From assembly GCA_934615235.1 (NCBI GenBank), contig CAKTTL010000003.1:1-64000 (forward strand): DNA of 64,000 nucleotides. Reading direction: 5' to 3'. The stretch's first letter is position 1. Every line of letters starts with the position of its first letter. A program made the translations under genes and the position numbers. Of the stretch, positions 8,232-17,199 are shown piece by piece. The notes beneath the pieces were generated by a model, which was given only the letters and a program-made list of their open reading frames with translations, did no database searches and had not been told where the DNA came from. Source of the stretch: an uncultured Clostridia bacterium. GTDB taxonomy: Bacteria > Bacillota > Clostridia > Christensenellales > Aristaeellaceae.

Positions 8232-9418
8232 CCTCGCGCTGTGTGATGGCGCTATGCTGCGCGGTGGTGCTGCTCGTAACGGCGCTGTCGACGGGCGACG
8301 CGCTTTTCTGGCTGCTTTTTCTGACGCTTGCAGTTGTGATCCCGACGGCGTATCTCGCCGTTCGCTGGGTGATTCGCACGCTCACCGTGCGCTGCAAAAT
8401 GGAAAAAGCGAGCGTCTCCCGCGGCGAACGCGTCCGCCTGCGCGTGATGCTCCGGCATCAGTGTCCGCTGCCGGTTGCGCCGCTGACGCTGCGCGTCTGC
8501 TCGGCCAGCGAGGAGGAGACTTATCCGCTCCAGTGTCCCGCACGCGCCTTTCGCTTCGGCGACGTGCGGCAGACGCTTTTGTGCGCGCACGTCGGCTGCT
8601 TTCCCTTTGGCGTGGAGGAAATCCTCGTGAACGACCTGTTCGGCCTGTTCTCCCTCAAAGCGAAGCTTTCCGATATCGCCACCGAGACGCTCACTGTGCT
8701 GCCTCGCGTATCCCTTTGCGCGCCGCTTTCCTTCAGCCCCGGCGATTCGGACGACGAAAGCCTGACCGCCCGCGCCTTCGAGGACGCGACGATGCCGACC
8801 GATCTGCGCGCCTATCAGCCGGGCGACGAGCTGAAGAAAATCCACTGGAAGCTTTCCATGCGCCGCAAGGAGCTGCTCGTGCGCGTATACGAGCAGCCCG
8901 CCAAGCCGGACGCGGTGCTGCTGGTCGACTGCGCGCCGCCCGCCGTTCCCGCGGGGCTGGACGCGGCCGATGTACGCGACGCGATCTGCGAGGCCGCGGC
9001 CTCCGTCGCGTCCGTCGCGCTTGAAGCCGGCGCGCCGGTGCGCATGCCGCTGCTCGCCGCCGAGCCGGACGATGTGAGCGTCTCCAAACAGGAAGAGCTG
9101 CCGCTTTTGCTGGAAGCCCTCGCACGCTGCCGTTTTGACGGCGCGACGGAATTCGAGCGGCTTTTGCAGCTGGAAACCCGGCGCATGCGCCGCACGGGCT
9201 CGACCGCCGTTCTGACCAGCCGCATGAACCCGGTTATCGCCGATATGATTCTGCGCATCCGCCGCATGGGACCGAAGGTGCGCGTGCTGCTTGCCGCGGA
9301 CGACGCCGATCCCGCGATCGCCGCGCTCATCCGCCGCCTGATGCGAAACGACGTGGAGGTGACGGCCGCCGCCGTCGAACCGCTGAGCGATCTGCCCGCC
9401 GGAGAGGAGGAAGCGTGA
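8228..9418 (+). CDS. DUF58 domain membrane protein
   Basis: 396 residues. Two hydrophobic helices occupy the first 50 or so residues, followed by a beta-rich region. The DUF58 signature (PTDLRAYQPGDELKKIHWKL, then LLVRVYEQP) lies near residues 197-228 and leads into a von Willebrand-like fold. The partner of MoxR, it overlaps both neighbours by four bases, so three proteins are made from one coupled message. The cellular role is not established; envelope or surface-protein maturation is the usual proposal. Confidence 0.93.
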   Translation: MTSRCVMALCCAVVLLVTALSTGDALFWLLFLTLAVVIPTAYLAVRWVIRTLTVRCKMEKASVSRGERVRLRVMLRHQCPLPVAPLTLRVCSASEEETYPLQCPARAFRFGDVRQTLLCAHVGCFPFGVEEILVNDLFGLFSLKAKLSDIATETLTVLPRVSLCAPLSFSPGDSDDESLTARAFEDATMPTDLRAYQPGDELKKIHWKLSMRRKELLVRVYEQPAKPDAVLLVDCAPPAVPAGLDAADVRDAICEAAASVASVALEAGAPVRMPLLAAEPDDVSVSKQEELPLLLEALARCRFDGATEFERLLQLETRRMRRTGSTAVLTSRMNPVIADMILRIRRMGPKVRVLLAADDADPAIAALIRRLMRNDVEVTAAAVEPLSDLPAGEEEA

Positions 9419-11694
9419 AAACCGTTCTGAAAAAGCTGTATCATGCCCTCTGGCCCGCGCTGACCGGTATGCTGCTGGCGCTCGGGCTTGTTTTGCCCGC
9501 GCTGCGCGCGCTCAATCTGGCCTGCTACGGCGCGGCTGTTTTCGCCTGCGCTGTAACGGCCGTTTTTCTGACGTTCATCGGCGCGCGCGGCGTCTGCGCG
9601 CTCGTCGGCGGCATAGGCGGCGCGCTTACGCTTGCGCTGGCCGTTTTAACCGGCGGCACGCTTTTCCGCCTGGGCGGCATGCTCGGCGCGATGTTCGCGC
9701 TCGTCAACGGCTCCGCCGCCGCGCTGCAGATGTACGCGCCCGAAGTCGCCGCCGTACTGGCCGTGCTGCTGACGCTCGTCGGCTGGTCGCTCGCGCTTGG
9801 GCCGGGCGGTTTTATCCCCGCCTTTTCGCTGGAGCTGATCGCCGTGCTCGCCTGCTGGGTGGCCGGGCTGCGCGAGGAATTCTATCTTTTCGCGCCGGGC
9901 CTTGTCGCGCTGATGGCGCTGCTTTCGTGTTTCACGCACGAAGGCGCTTCCAAGCCCGCCACGCTCGCAACCTCCGCCGTCGCCGTGCTGGTTGCGCTCG
10001 CCCTCACGCCGGTAATCAGTCATACCTCGCCCGCGCTTTCCAACCTGGCCGAGAATATTCGCACGTTCATCACGGATACGTTCTTTTTCACCGAAACGCG
10101 CACGGTCTACTCCATCGAGGTAGACGGCTACATGCCGCTGGAAACGAGGCTGGGCGGCCCCGTCGTGCCGAACGAGAACCCGGTCATGCAGGTGGAAACG
10201 CAAAACGCAATTCTCCTGCGCGGCTCCATTCACAACAACTATACCGGCCTTTCCTGGCGCAACACGCTCTCCTCGCGCCGCTACCGCTATTCCACTGTCC
10301 GGTATGACGCACAGCGCGGCGAGGCGACCGATACGCTCACGCCCGCTCAGGCGCTGCAGCTCTCGAGCGACCTGTTCACGGCCTACCCCGTTTCCATCTC
10401 GATGAACGCAAACAGCGCCAGCACGCTTTTCTCCATGCTGCGCATGCAGAACCTGACCACGCCCATGGCGCTGGTACCGTATTTTAACACCTCGTCCGAG
10501 ATCTTCATCACGCGCGATCTCGCGCCGGGCGACGCGTATTCGTTCTCCGCACCCATCATCACCAGCGAAGATTCACGCCTGGACGCGCTCGTATCCTCTG
10601 CGGCGCAGGGCGCCGCAAAAAAGGACATGTCCGCCTATCTGCAATTGCCAAACGCCATCGCAGACGACGTCTATACCCTCGTCGAGCGCATCGTCGCCAA
10701 CTGCGAAACGCCGCTGGAAAAGGCGCGCGCCATCCGCACGTACCTGTATTACAACATGGCCTATACCCTCTCGCCCGAAGCGCCGCCGGATAATCAGGAT
10801 TTCGTTTCGTATTTCCTTCTGCGCGGCAAGGAAGGCTACTGCACGTATTTCGCCTCGGCCATGGCCGTTCTGGGCCGCATTGCCGGGCTCCCCACGCGCT
10901 ACGTCGAGGGCTATCTTGTGCAGCCTTCTGGCGGCGTCGCGCTTGTCACCGGCAAAGACGCGCACGCCTGGGCGGAGGTCTGGTTCAACGGTTTCGGCTG
11001 GGTCTCCTTCGACGCGACGCCCCCGCACGGAACCGGCGGCTCTTCCTCTGCGCAAACGCCCCCGCAGGGCGGCGACTCGCCCGACGACGCCCCGGACGAT
11101 TCCCCCGAGCAGAACCCGAATCCCTCGCAGTCCGGCGGCGACGCCTCGCAGGATCAGTCGCCCGATACGCAGAGCGATTCGCCCGACTCCCCCGATACGC
11201 CCGATTCGCAGGATCCCGCCGATTCCCCGGACGCGGAAACGCCGCCGCCCGAGCCGCCGCGTTCCTCCCGCAGCAACTGGTGGCTCTGGCTGCTCCTGCT
11301 GCTTTTGCTCGCCGCGCTGGCCGTGCGTGTGTGGTGGACGCTGCCCGCGCAGGCGGTCAAGCGGCTCATGCGCCCCGATCAGCAGCTGCTGCTCTGGTAC
11401 CGCGCGCTGCTGGGGCTGCTTGCGGCCGCCGGGCTTGGCGCGAAGCCGAGCGAATCCCCGACGGCGCACGCGCTGCGCGTCGCAAAACGCCTGCCGAAAG
11501 ACTGTGGCTTCCTCGATGTGGCCGATTCGCTGACGATGCTCGGCTACGGCCGCTTCGGCGCTTCGCCCGCACAGGTGGAGCACGCGGCGCGGTGCTATCG
11601 CGCGCTGGCGACCGCGCTGCCGCTGAAAGCCAGGCTCGTCTGGTTCGTCCGCCGCACGGCGAAAGGACTCGGCGGCGTGGAGCAGGTGCCGTAA
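9415..11694 (+). CDS. Membrane transglutaminase-like (TgpA-type) protein
   Basis: 759 residues. The N-terminal 200 residues hold six or so membrane helices, and an extracytoplasmic region follows. The transglutaminase-like cysteine-protease core contains the triad: Cys near 475 (EGYCTYFASAMAVL), His near 515 (DAHAWAEVWF) and Asp near 531 (SFDATPP). Residues 545-615 are a low-complexity Ser/Pro/Asp/Gln linker, followed by one membrane helix (about 622-641) and a C-terminal domain. It starts at GTG 9415, overlapping DUF58 by four bases after GGAGAGGAGG. A terminator follows, so it ends the operon. Confidence 0.93.
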   Translation: MKTVLKKLYHALWPALTGMLLALGLVLPALRALNLACYGAAVFACAVTAVFLTFIGARGVCALVGGIGGALTLALAVLTGGTLFRLGGMLGAMFALVNGSAAALQMYAPEVAAVLAVLLTLVGWSLALGPGGFIPAFSLELIAVLACWVAGLREEFYLFAPGLVALMALLSCFTHEGASKPATLATSAVAVLVALALTPVISHTSPALSNLAENIRTFITDTFFFTETRTVYSIEVDGYMPLETRLGGPVVPNENPVMQVETQNAILLRGSIHNNYTGLSWRNTLSSRRYRYSTVRYDAQRGEATDTLTPAQALQLSSDLFTAYPVSISMNANSASTLFSMLRMQNLTTPMALVPYFNTSSEIFITRDLAPGDAYSFSAPIITSEDSRLDALVSSAAQGAAKKDMSAYLQLPNAIADDVYTLVERIVANCETPLEKARAIRTYLYYNMAYTLSPEAPPDNQDFVSYFLLRGKEGYCTYFASAMAVLGRIAGLPTRYVEGYLVQPSGGVALVTGKDAHAWAEVWFNGFGWVSFDATPPHGTGGSSSAQTPPQGGDSPDDAPDDSPEQNPNPSQSGGDASQDQSPDTQSDSPDSPDTPDSQDPADSPDAETPPPEPPRSSRSNWWLWLLLLLLLAALAVRVWWTLPAQAVKRLMRPDQQLLLWYRALLGLLAAAGLGAKPSESPTAHALRVAKRLPKDCGFLDVADSLTMLGYGRFGASPAQVEHAARCYRALATALPLKARLVWFVRRTAKGLGGVEQVP

Positions 11695-11711
11695 CAGAAA
11701 ACGCGCTTTTC

Positions 11712-11740
11712 AGGATCGTACGCATGTGCGATCCTTTTTT
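11712..11740 (+). terminator. Terminator of the MoxR operon
   Basis: Seven-base stem AGGATCG/CGATCCT (11712-11718 with 11729-11735), extendable inward, directly followed by six T. Confidence 0.85.
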
Positions 11741-11827
11741 GCGTTCATTCCCATATCATTTTCATCAAAAAACATTCGTTTTCTCTAATTCAGAGCGTTT
11801 TTCCGCAGTAAAAAGCAGATTCATTTG

Positions 11828-11856
11828 TTGAACCGCCCCTCCGCAGCTCCTATAAT
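11828..11856 (+). promoter_or_regulatory. Promoter of sugar import cassette 1
   Basis: TTGAAC (11828-11833), 17-base spacer, TATAAT (11851-11856), 31 bases before the first permease start. The close match suggests strong basal expression. Confidence 0.85.
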
Positions 11857-11887
11857 GCAGTTGAAATCGTCAAGGGAGCGTACGGAC

Positions 11888-12811
11888 ATGAAAAAACATT
11901 CCTTCGTGAGCATACTCAGGCGCTACTGGATTTTCTATGCGTTTTTCCTCCCCGTGTTCGTCTATTATCTGCTTTTCCATTACAAACCGCTGATGGGCGT
12001 TGTAATCGCGTTTAAGGATTACAAATTCGCCGGCGGCATCTGGGGCAGCCCCTGGACGAGCGAGCACGGGTTCCATCATTTCATTCGTTTTCTCACCAGC
12101 GGCGAGTTCACCCGCGTGTTCGGCAACACGGTGCTGCTGGCCGTAATGCGCATCGTCTTCGGCTTTCCCGCGCCGATCATTCTGGCGCTGATGCTCAACG
12201 AAGTGCGCAGCGACAAATACAAAAAAACGCTGCAGACCATCTCCTACCTTCCGCATTTCGTCTCCTACGTCGTCGTTTACGCGGTGCTTTACTGCTTTTT
12301 CTCCTATGACGGCTTCATCAACGGCGTTCGCACGGCGCTCGGGCTCGACCGCGAGCTTTTTCTGGGCAACCCGGCGTATTACCGCTGGTTCTTCACCTTC
12401 AGCAACGTCTGGAAGGAAATCGGCTGGGGCGCGATTATTTATCTTGCCGCGCTTTCGCGCGTAAACGTGGAGCTGTACGAAGCGGCCGATCTTGACGGCG
12501 CAAGCCGTATGCAGAAGCTCATCCATATCACGCTGGCCGAGCTGCGGCCGCTGATCAGCATGCAGCTCGTTCTGACCATGGGCGGCCTGTTCTCCGTCAG
12601 CCTCGATCAGACGATGGTTTTCACCAACAAGATGGTTTCCAGCGTCGCGGAAGTCATGAGCTATTACGTCTATCGCGTGGGCCTGCTTTCGGCCAACCAG
12701 TTCAGCTATTCGACGGCCGTCGGGTTGTTCAATTCGCTGCTGGGGCTTGCGATGGTGCTTTTGACGAACTGGGGCGCGAAGAAAATCGATGAGGACGGTG
12801 GCCTGTGGTGA
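11888..12811 (+). CDS. Oligosaccharide ABC transporter permease, LplB type (cassette 1)
   Basis: 307 residues with six predicted membrane helices. FHYKPLMGVVIAFKDY near the N-terminus and the EAA loop (YEAADLDGASRMQKLIHITLAELRP) are typical of the LplB/YtcP carbohydrate uptake permeases. It pairs with the next gene to form the membrane channel of an importer. ATG 11888 has GGGAG nine bases upstream. No ATPase gene is present in the cassette. The substrate is unknown. Confidence 0.93.
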   Translation: MKKHSFVSILRRYWIFYAFFLPVFVYYLLFHYKPLMGVVIAFKDYKFAGGIWGSPWTSEHGFHHFIRFLTSGEFTRVFGNTVLLAVMRIVFGFPAPIILALMLNEVRSDKYKKTLQTISYLPHFVSYVVVYAVLYCFFSYDGFINGVRTALGLDRELFLGNPAYYRWFFTFSNVWKEIGWGAIIYLAALSRVNVELYEAADLDGASRMQKLIHITLAELRPLISMQLVLTMGGLFSVSLDQTMVFTNKMVSSVAEVMSYYVYRVGLLSANQFSYSTAVGLFNSLLGLAMVLLTNWGAKKIDEDGGLW

Positions 12812-13689
12812 AACAAATGAAAAAGAAAAAGCGCGTCGAACTGTTCGACGTAATCAACCTGACGCTGCTGACGCTCCTTTGCCTGACGACGCTGTATCCG
12901 TTTTTGAACCTGCTTTTCACGTCCGTCTCCCGGCAGGCGGACGTGACGGCGGCGGGCGGGCTGCTGCTCTATCCGAAAACGATTCAGTTCGATGCATACG
13001 ATTACGTTTTCCATTACAACAACGTCTGGCGCTGCTATCAGAATACGATTTTTATCACCCTCGTCGGCACGGCGTTTTCGCTGTTGCTCACCTGTATGGG
13101 CGGCTATGCGCTGAGCCGCAGGAACCTGCCCGGCCGGGCGGTAATGACCACGTACGTGCTCATTACGATGTTCATCGGCGGCGGGATGATCCCGGACTAC
13201 CTCAACGCGCGCGATTTCGGGCTTTTGAACAGTCTCTGGGCGCTGATTCTCCCCGGCGCGGTCAGCGCGTGGAACCTGCTGCTTGCGCGCAACTTCTTCA
13301 TGAGCATTCCGGAAGACCTGAAGGAATCGGCGTATATCGACGGCGCGACCGAAGTGCGCACGCTGCTGCAAATCGTGCTTCCGCTTTCGATGCCCATCAT
13401 CGCGACGCTCGCGCTCTTTTACGCGCTGGGCAAATGGAACACCTATTCCGCCGCGCTCATTTACAACCCCAAGGCGCAATACCAGACCCTGCAGGTTGTC
13501 GTGCGCAGCATGTACAGCTCTTCGAGCAGCGAGCTTTCCACCATGCCGCTGGACGATTCCTATATTCCCCCGACCGACGTGGTTCGCGCCGCGACCGTCA
13601 TTTTCACCACCGTACCGATTCTGGTCGTCTATCCGTTCCTGCAAAAGTATTTTGCCAAGGGCATGATGGTCGGCTCGCTCAAGGGTTAA
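12808..13689 (+). CDS. Oligosaccharide ABC transporter permease, LplC type (cassette 1)
   Basis: About 293 residues, six membrane helices, EAA-like loop (KESAYIDGATEVRTLLQIVLPLSMP) and the family ending YPFLQKYFAKGMMVGSLKG. It overlaps the first permease by four bases (GTGA); GTG 12805 and ATG 12817 are alternative starts. It is the second half of the heterodimeric channel. Confidence 0.93.
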   Translation: MKQMKKKKRVELFDVINLTLLTLLCLTTLYPFLNLLFTSVSRQADVTAAGGLLLYPKTIQFDAYDYVFHYNNVWRCYQNTIFITLVGTAFSLLLTCMGGYALSRRNLPGRAVMTTYVLITMFIGGGMIPDYLNARDFGLLNSLWALILPGAVSAWNLLLARNFFMSIPEDLKESAYIDGATEVRTLLQIVLPLSMPIIATLALFYALGKWNTYSAALIYNPKAQYQTLQVVVRSMYSSSSSELSTMPLDDSYIPPTDVVRAATVIFTTVPILVVYPFLQKYFAKGMMVGSLKG

Positions 13690-13737
13690 TAGGCGAAACG
13701 CCTGTTGATAGAAAAAAAAGAAAGGAAGACCCAACCC

Positions 13738-15270
13738 ATGAAAAAACTCGTCGCTCTTTTTCTCTGCGCGCTGATGGCGCTGTCTCTCTGCTCCGCCGCG
13801 CTGGCGGACGAAGCGCCCGTAACGCTGTCCATCCTGCTGGCAAACAACGATACGTCCACGCTCAACACGGACAGACCGTTCGTCAAGAAGATTTTTGAAG
13901 CCACGAACGTTGTGCTGGACGCTACGATCGTTCACTCCGACAACCTGGGCCAGACGCTGAACCTTTCCATCGCCTCCGGTGAACCGTACGACATCATGGA
14001 AGCCGGTTCGTTCTCTCATTACGAATATATGGACAGCGGCATGATTCTCCCGCTGAACGATCTGCTCGATCAGTACGGCCAGAACCTCAAGGAGCGCATC
14101 TCTCAGGCCGCGTGGGATACCGTCACCGTGAACGGCCAGATCATGGCTATCCCGTATGAAAACATGCGCGATAAGTACATGAACGGCATCCGCGCCGACT
14201 GGCTTGAGAAGCTCGGCTTCGAAGTGAAGGATATCTACACCCTTTCCGAAATAAAGGAAATCTTGATTGCGTTCACCGAAAAGGATCCAGACGGCAACGG
14301 CGAAAACGACACCTACGGCTTCAACGGTCATCAGATCAACTGGCCGATCTCCTTCTACGGTTTCTCCGGCGCAAACGGCGGCATCCCCGACCAGTACTAT
14401 CTCAACGACAGCAACGAATTCTACGCCTTCAATGTTTCCGACGGACTGCGCGCCACGCTCGAATACATGAACGACCTGTGGAACTGCGGCGCGCTCGATC
14501 CGGAATTCTTCGTTCTCAATCAGGATCAGTCCAAGATCAAAATGGCCAACGGCAAGGCCGGTTTCTATTCCGGCTGGTGGTCCTGCTCGAAATCGTTCGT
14601 CGAATCCGGCCTGACCGAAATCGATCCCAACGCGAATCTGAAGCTGATCTACATTACCAGCGACGACGGCGAAACCTCCGGCATGCGCGATATCGGCTGC
14701 CTGTTCCGCGAGGTCATGATTTCCTCCACGTGCAAGCATCCGGAAGCCGCGATTTCCTTCCTCGATTACCTTATCACTGATGAAGGCTTCATGCTCTCCA
14801 CCTATGGCACCGAAGGCGAAGATTATAGCTACACCGAGAACGGCAATGTTCAGAAAACGAACCCGACTGCGACGGACGTTGATCTGGTTTCTCTCGGCAT
14901 GATCGTTAACGACATGAGCAAGTCCACTCTGGGTCTTGTCGCGCCCACCGAAGAATCCAGCGATATCGAAAAAGCGCTGTACACCTTCAACCTCGAGCAG
15001 TATAATCCCAATAACATCAACCTTTACACCAGCATCTTCTACGGCATCCCCACCCCGCCCGAGCAGACCGAATACGGCAACGAGCTTGACACCTACGTTT
15101 CCTCCAAGGTCGTCGAATTCGTAACCGGCACGACCGAGCTCAACGATGAAAACTGGGAAGCCTACAAGACCGAATGGGTCAACAAGGGCGGCTTGAAAGT
15201 GCTGCAGGCCTATGCCGACGCGTATAACAGCCTGCAGGGCACCGATTACGCCGTCGCCCCGATCAAGTAA
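13738..15270 (+). CDS. Extracellular sugar-binding protein of cassette 1
   Basis: 510 residues. Residues 1-23 are a Sec signal peptide ending SAALA before DEA. The mature part has the two-lobed periplasmic-binding fold of the LplA/YtcQ group (LNLSIASGEPYDIM, EKDPDGNGENDTYGF, a calcium-loop-like DPDGNGEND stretch). It captures an oligosaccharide and hands it to the two permeases. The signal peptide contains Cys18 but the residue before it is Leu, so a normal lipobox is absent. ATG 13738 follows AAAGGAAG; the upstream in-frame start at 13705 has no support. A stem-loop follows the gene. Confidence 0.92.
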   Translation: MKKLVALFLCALMALSLCSAALADEAPVTLSILLANNDTSTLNTDRPFVKKIFEATNVVLDATIVHSDNLGQTLNLSIASGEPYDIMEAGSFSHYEYMDSGMILPLNDLLDQYGQNLKERISQAAWDTVTVNGQIMAIPYENMRDKYMNGIRADWLEKLGFEVKDIYTLSEIKEILIAFTEKDPDGNGENDTYGFNGHQINWPISFYGFSGANGGIPDQYYLNDSNEFYAFNVSDGLRATLEYMNDLWNCGALDPEFFVLNQDQSKIKMANGKAGFYSGWWSCSKSFVESGLTEIDPNANLKLIYITSDDGETSGMRDIGCLFREVMISSTCKHPEAAISFLDYLITDEGFMLSTYGTEGEDYSYTENGNVQKTNPTATDVDLVSLGMIVNDMSKSTLGLVAPTEESSDIEKALYTFNLEQYNPNNINLYTSIFYGIPTPPEQTEYGNELDTYVSSKVVEFVTGTTELNDENWEAYKTEWVNKGGLKVLQAYADAYNSLQGTDYAVAPIK

Positions 15271-15287
15271 TACTTCCTCACATCGCA

Positions 15288-15310
15288 GGGGAGCCGCTTT
15301 CCGGCTCCCC
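15288..15310 (+). terminator. Stem-loop after binding protein 1
   Basis: Perfect nine-base stem GGGGAGCCG/CGGCTCCCC (15288-15296 with 15302-15310) and a weak T tract. It could partly terminate the message or protect its 3' end, keeping binding-protein mRNA above regulator mRNA. Confidence 0.6.
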
Positions 15311-15361
15311 CCTTCGGCGTTTATTCGCCCATTAACAAACGAAAAGGGTGTGTGTTTCTCG

Positions 15362-17161
15362 ATGAAGCGCGGCAGGCTCAAAAAGGAGTTTCTCCTCTAT
15401 TTCCGCTTGTTCTTTGTTCTGGCGCTCGCGGTCATCGTCCTGATGGGCGCAGCCCAATATTTCTATTCCTATCGCTCCATTGAAAAGAACACGCTCTCCG
15501 GCGGCGAAAACACGCTCGCCCTTTTGCAGAACACGCACGAGATGATCCTGCGGCAGGTCGATTCGTCCGTGCAGGCGCTTCAGACGAACGCGTACCTGCT
15601 CAACTTCCCCGATTATTATAAAAACAACAACCAGAACCTCTGCATCAACCTCATCGCGCAGGTAAAATCCGCCGCCGCGTCCAACCCGTATATCAAATCC
15701 TTCTGTGTTTATTTCCGGCAGGAAGGCTTCGTCGTCGCCAGCGACGTGGGCTATACGTCGCTCGAATGGTATTACGACGCGGATTTTCTCACCGCGCTCG
15801 ACGCGTCCCCCTGGCCGTACAGCAAGGTCAACCGCCGCCTGATCGAAAGCCGCCTCGCCACCAGCGCGGAAACCGGCGAGGCGCTCACCTTCGTGCGCAC
15901 GCTGCCCGTTTACAGCAGCACAAAAGCGTATCGCGCGTATATCGTCGTCAACGTCGACGCGAAGGCCGTCGATACCGCGCTGGAAAACGTGAACGGCGCG
16001 GGCAGCGTTTCCATGCTCGTGCTGGACGACTACGGCAACCTCATCGACGGCGTGGGGCCCGCGCGTAAGGACGCGGCGGCGCTCGCCTCGCTTTCCCCCG
16101 CCGAGCCCGGCCGCATCGCAACGGGCCGCGCCGCGCTGACGGCCGGCGAATCGATCGTGCAGTCCGTCCGCTCCGATCGTGGCTGGATTTACTTTTTCGT
16201 CCAGCCCGCCCGCGATATGATGGGCGGCATTTCCGCGCTGCAAAACCGGCTGCTCGTGCTGTGCGCTGCGGCGCTGCTTTTGAGCGTCTGCTGCTCGCTG
16301 CTGTTTTCGTGGCGCATGTTTGAGCCGCTGCGGATAATTTCCGGGCGCTTCAGCGCCGAAAATCCCGAAGACGAAACGCCCTACAAAAAAGAAACCGAGC
16401 GCATCCTGCATCAGATCGACGCGATGATCGCCCGAAACCGCCAGCTCGAAGCCGAAAAGCCGGACGAGCGCCTCAGCCCCGCCGCCCTGCAATACCCCGA
16501 AGACATCGAAAACCGCCTGCTGCGCGCGCTGAAAAACCGCAGCGAAACGGGAATTTCGCAGGAGCTGGACAGACTGATGCTCCTGCTCGTCCGCGCAGGA
16601 CAGGACGAACGAACCGCGCGCGCGTTTTACGAGCGGCTCTGGAACGTCGTCGGCCGCGCGGCCGGCGCGGCGCAAACGCCCTTCGCCGCCCGCACGCTGC
16701 CTGAAATGGATGCGGCGCTGGAAAACCTCTGCGCCGCCGTGACCGAAATGATGACCCCTCCGGACGAAACAAACTGCTCGCAGCTTGTCCGCGACGTGAC
16801 CGCGTACATCGACGCGAACCTGAGCGAGGATTTACGCATCGATATGCTGGCGGAGAAATTCTACGTTTCTCCCTCGCATCTGCGCAAAGTTTTCCGCAGC
16901 GAAATGAACCGCACCGTCAAGGAGTATATCGATTGCCGCAGGCTGGAAGAAGCCAAATGTCTCCTGCGCGACGAAACGCTGCAAATTCAGCAGATCGCGC
17001 TGCAGGTGGGGTTCCTCTATCCGCAGTCGTTCACGGCGTTCTTCCGCTCGATGGAAGGAAAAACGCCCGGCGAATACCGGGCGGCAATACGCAGCTTTCA
17101 AAATGCAGAGCGCTCCTTTGATACGATCGGCGCGATGACGCATGTTTGCAAGAATGATTGA
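15362..17161 (+). CDS. Membrane-bound AraC-family one-component regulator (cassette 1)
   Basis: 599 residues. Membrane helix at about 12-34, an extracytoplasmic Cache-like sensor to about 290, a second helix at about 296-317, a cytoplasmic linker, and an AraC DNA-binding domain at about 480-585 (two helix-turn-helices: IDMLAEKFYVSPSHLRKVF and IQQIALQVGFLYPQSFTAFF). The layout resembles a sensor kinase with its kinase part replaced by a DNA-binding domain, so ligand sensing outside would directly move DNA binding inside. It very likely controls cassette 1. ATG 15362 is chosen although its ribosome site is weak; GTG 15350 is possible. Confidence 0.9.
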   Translation: MKRGRLKKEFLLYFRLFFVLALAVIVLMGAAQYFYSYRSIEKNTLSGGENTLALLQNTHEMILRQVDSSVQALQTNAYLLNFPDYYKNNNQNLCINLIAQVKSAAASNPYIKSFCVYFRQEGFVVASDVGYTSLEWYYDADFLTALDASPWPYSKVNRRLIESRLATSAETGEALTFVRTLPVYSSTKAYRAYIVVNVDAKAVDTALENVNGAGSVSMLVLDDYGNLIDGVGPARKDAAALASLSPAEPGRIATGRAALTAGESIVQSVRSDRGWIYFFVQPARDMMGGISALQNRLLVLCAAALLLSVCCSLLFSWRMFEPLRIISGRFSAENPEDETPYKKETERILHQIDAMIARNRQLEAEKPDERLSPAALQYPEDIENRLLRALKNRSETGISQELDRLMLLLVRAGQDERTARAFYERLWNVVGRAAGAAQTPFAARTLPEMDAALENLCAAVTEMMTPPDETNCSQLVRDVTAYIDANLSEDLRIDMLAEKFYVSPSHLRKVFRSEMNRTVKEYIDCRRLEEAKCLLRDETLQIQQIALQVGFLYPQSFTAFFRSMEGKTPGEYRAAIRSFQNAERSFDTIGAMTHVCKND

Positions 17162-17188
17162 AAAAATGAGAGGGCTGTCGCCCCCTCT
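17160..17188 (-). terminator. Terminator of the 17200-18885 gene
   Basis: Stem AGAGGG/CCCTCT (17169-17174 with 17183-17188); on the minus strand it is followed by six T. Its flank (GATTGAAAAAATGAGAGGGC) is almost the same as the terminator at 19102-19132. Confidence 0.7.
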
Positions 17189-17199
17189 GTGTCATTCTC

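Noticed and set aside
12706..15381. 891-codon minus-strand frame opposite cassette 1
   Set aside because: Shadow of the permease and binding-protein genes; low-complexity charged composition and no recognisable domain.
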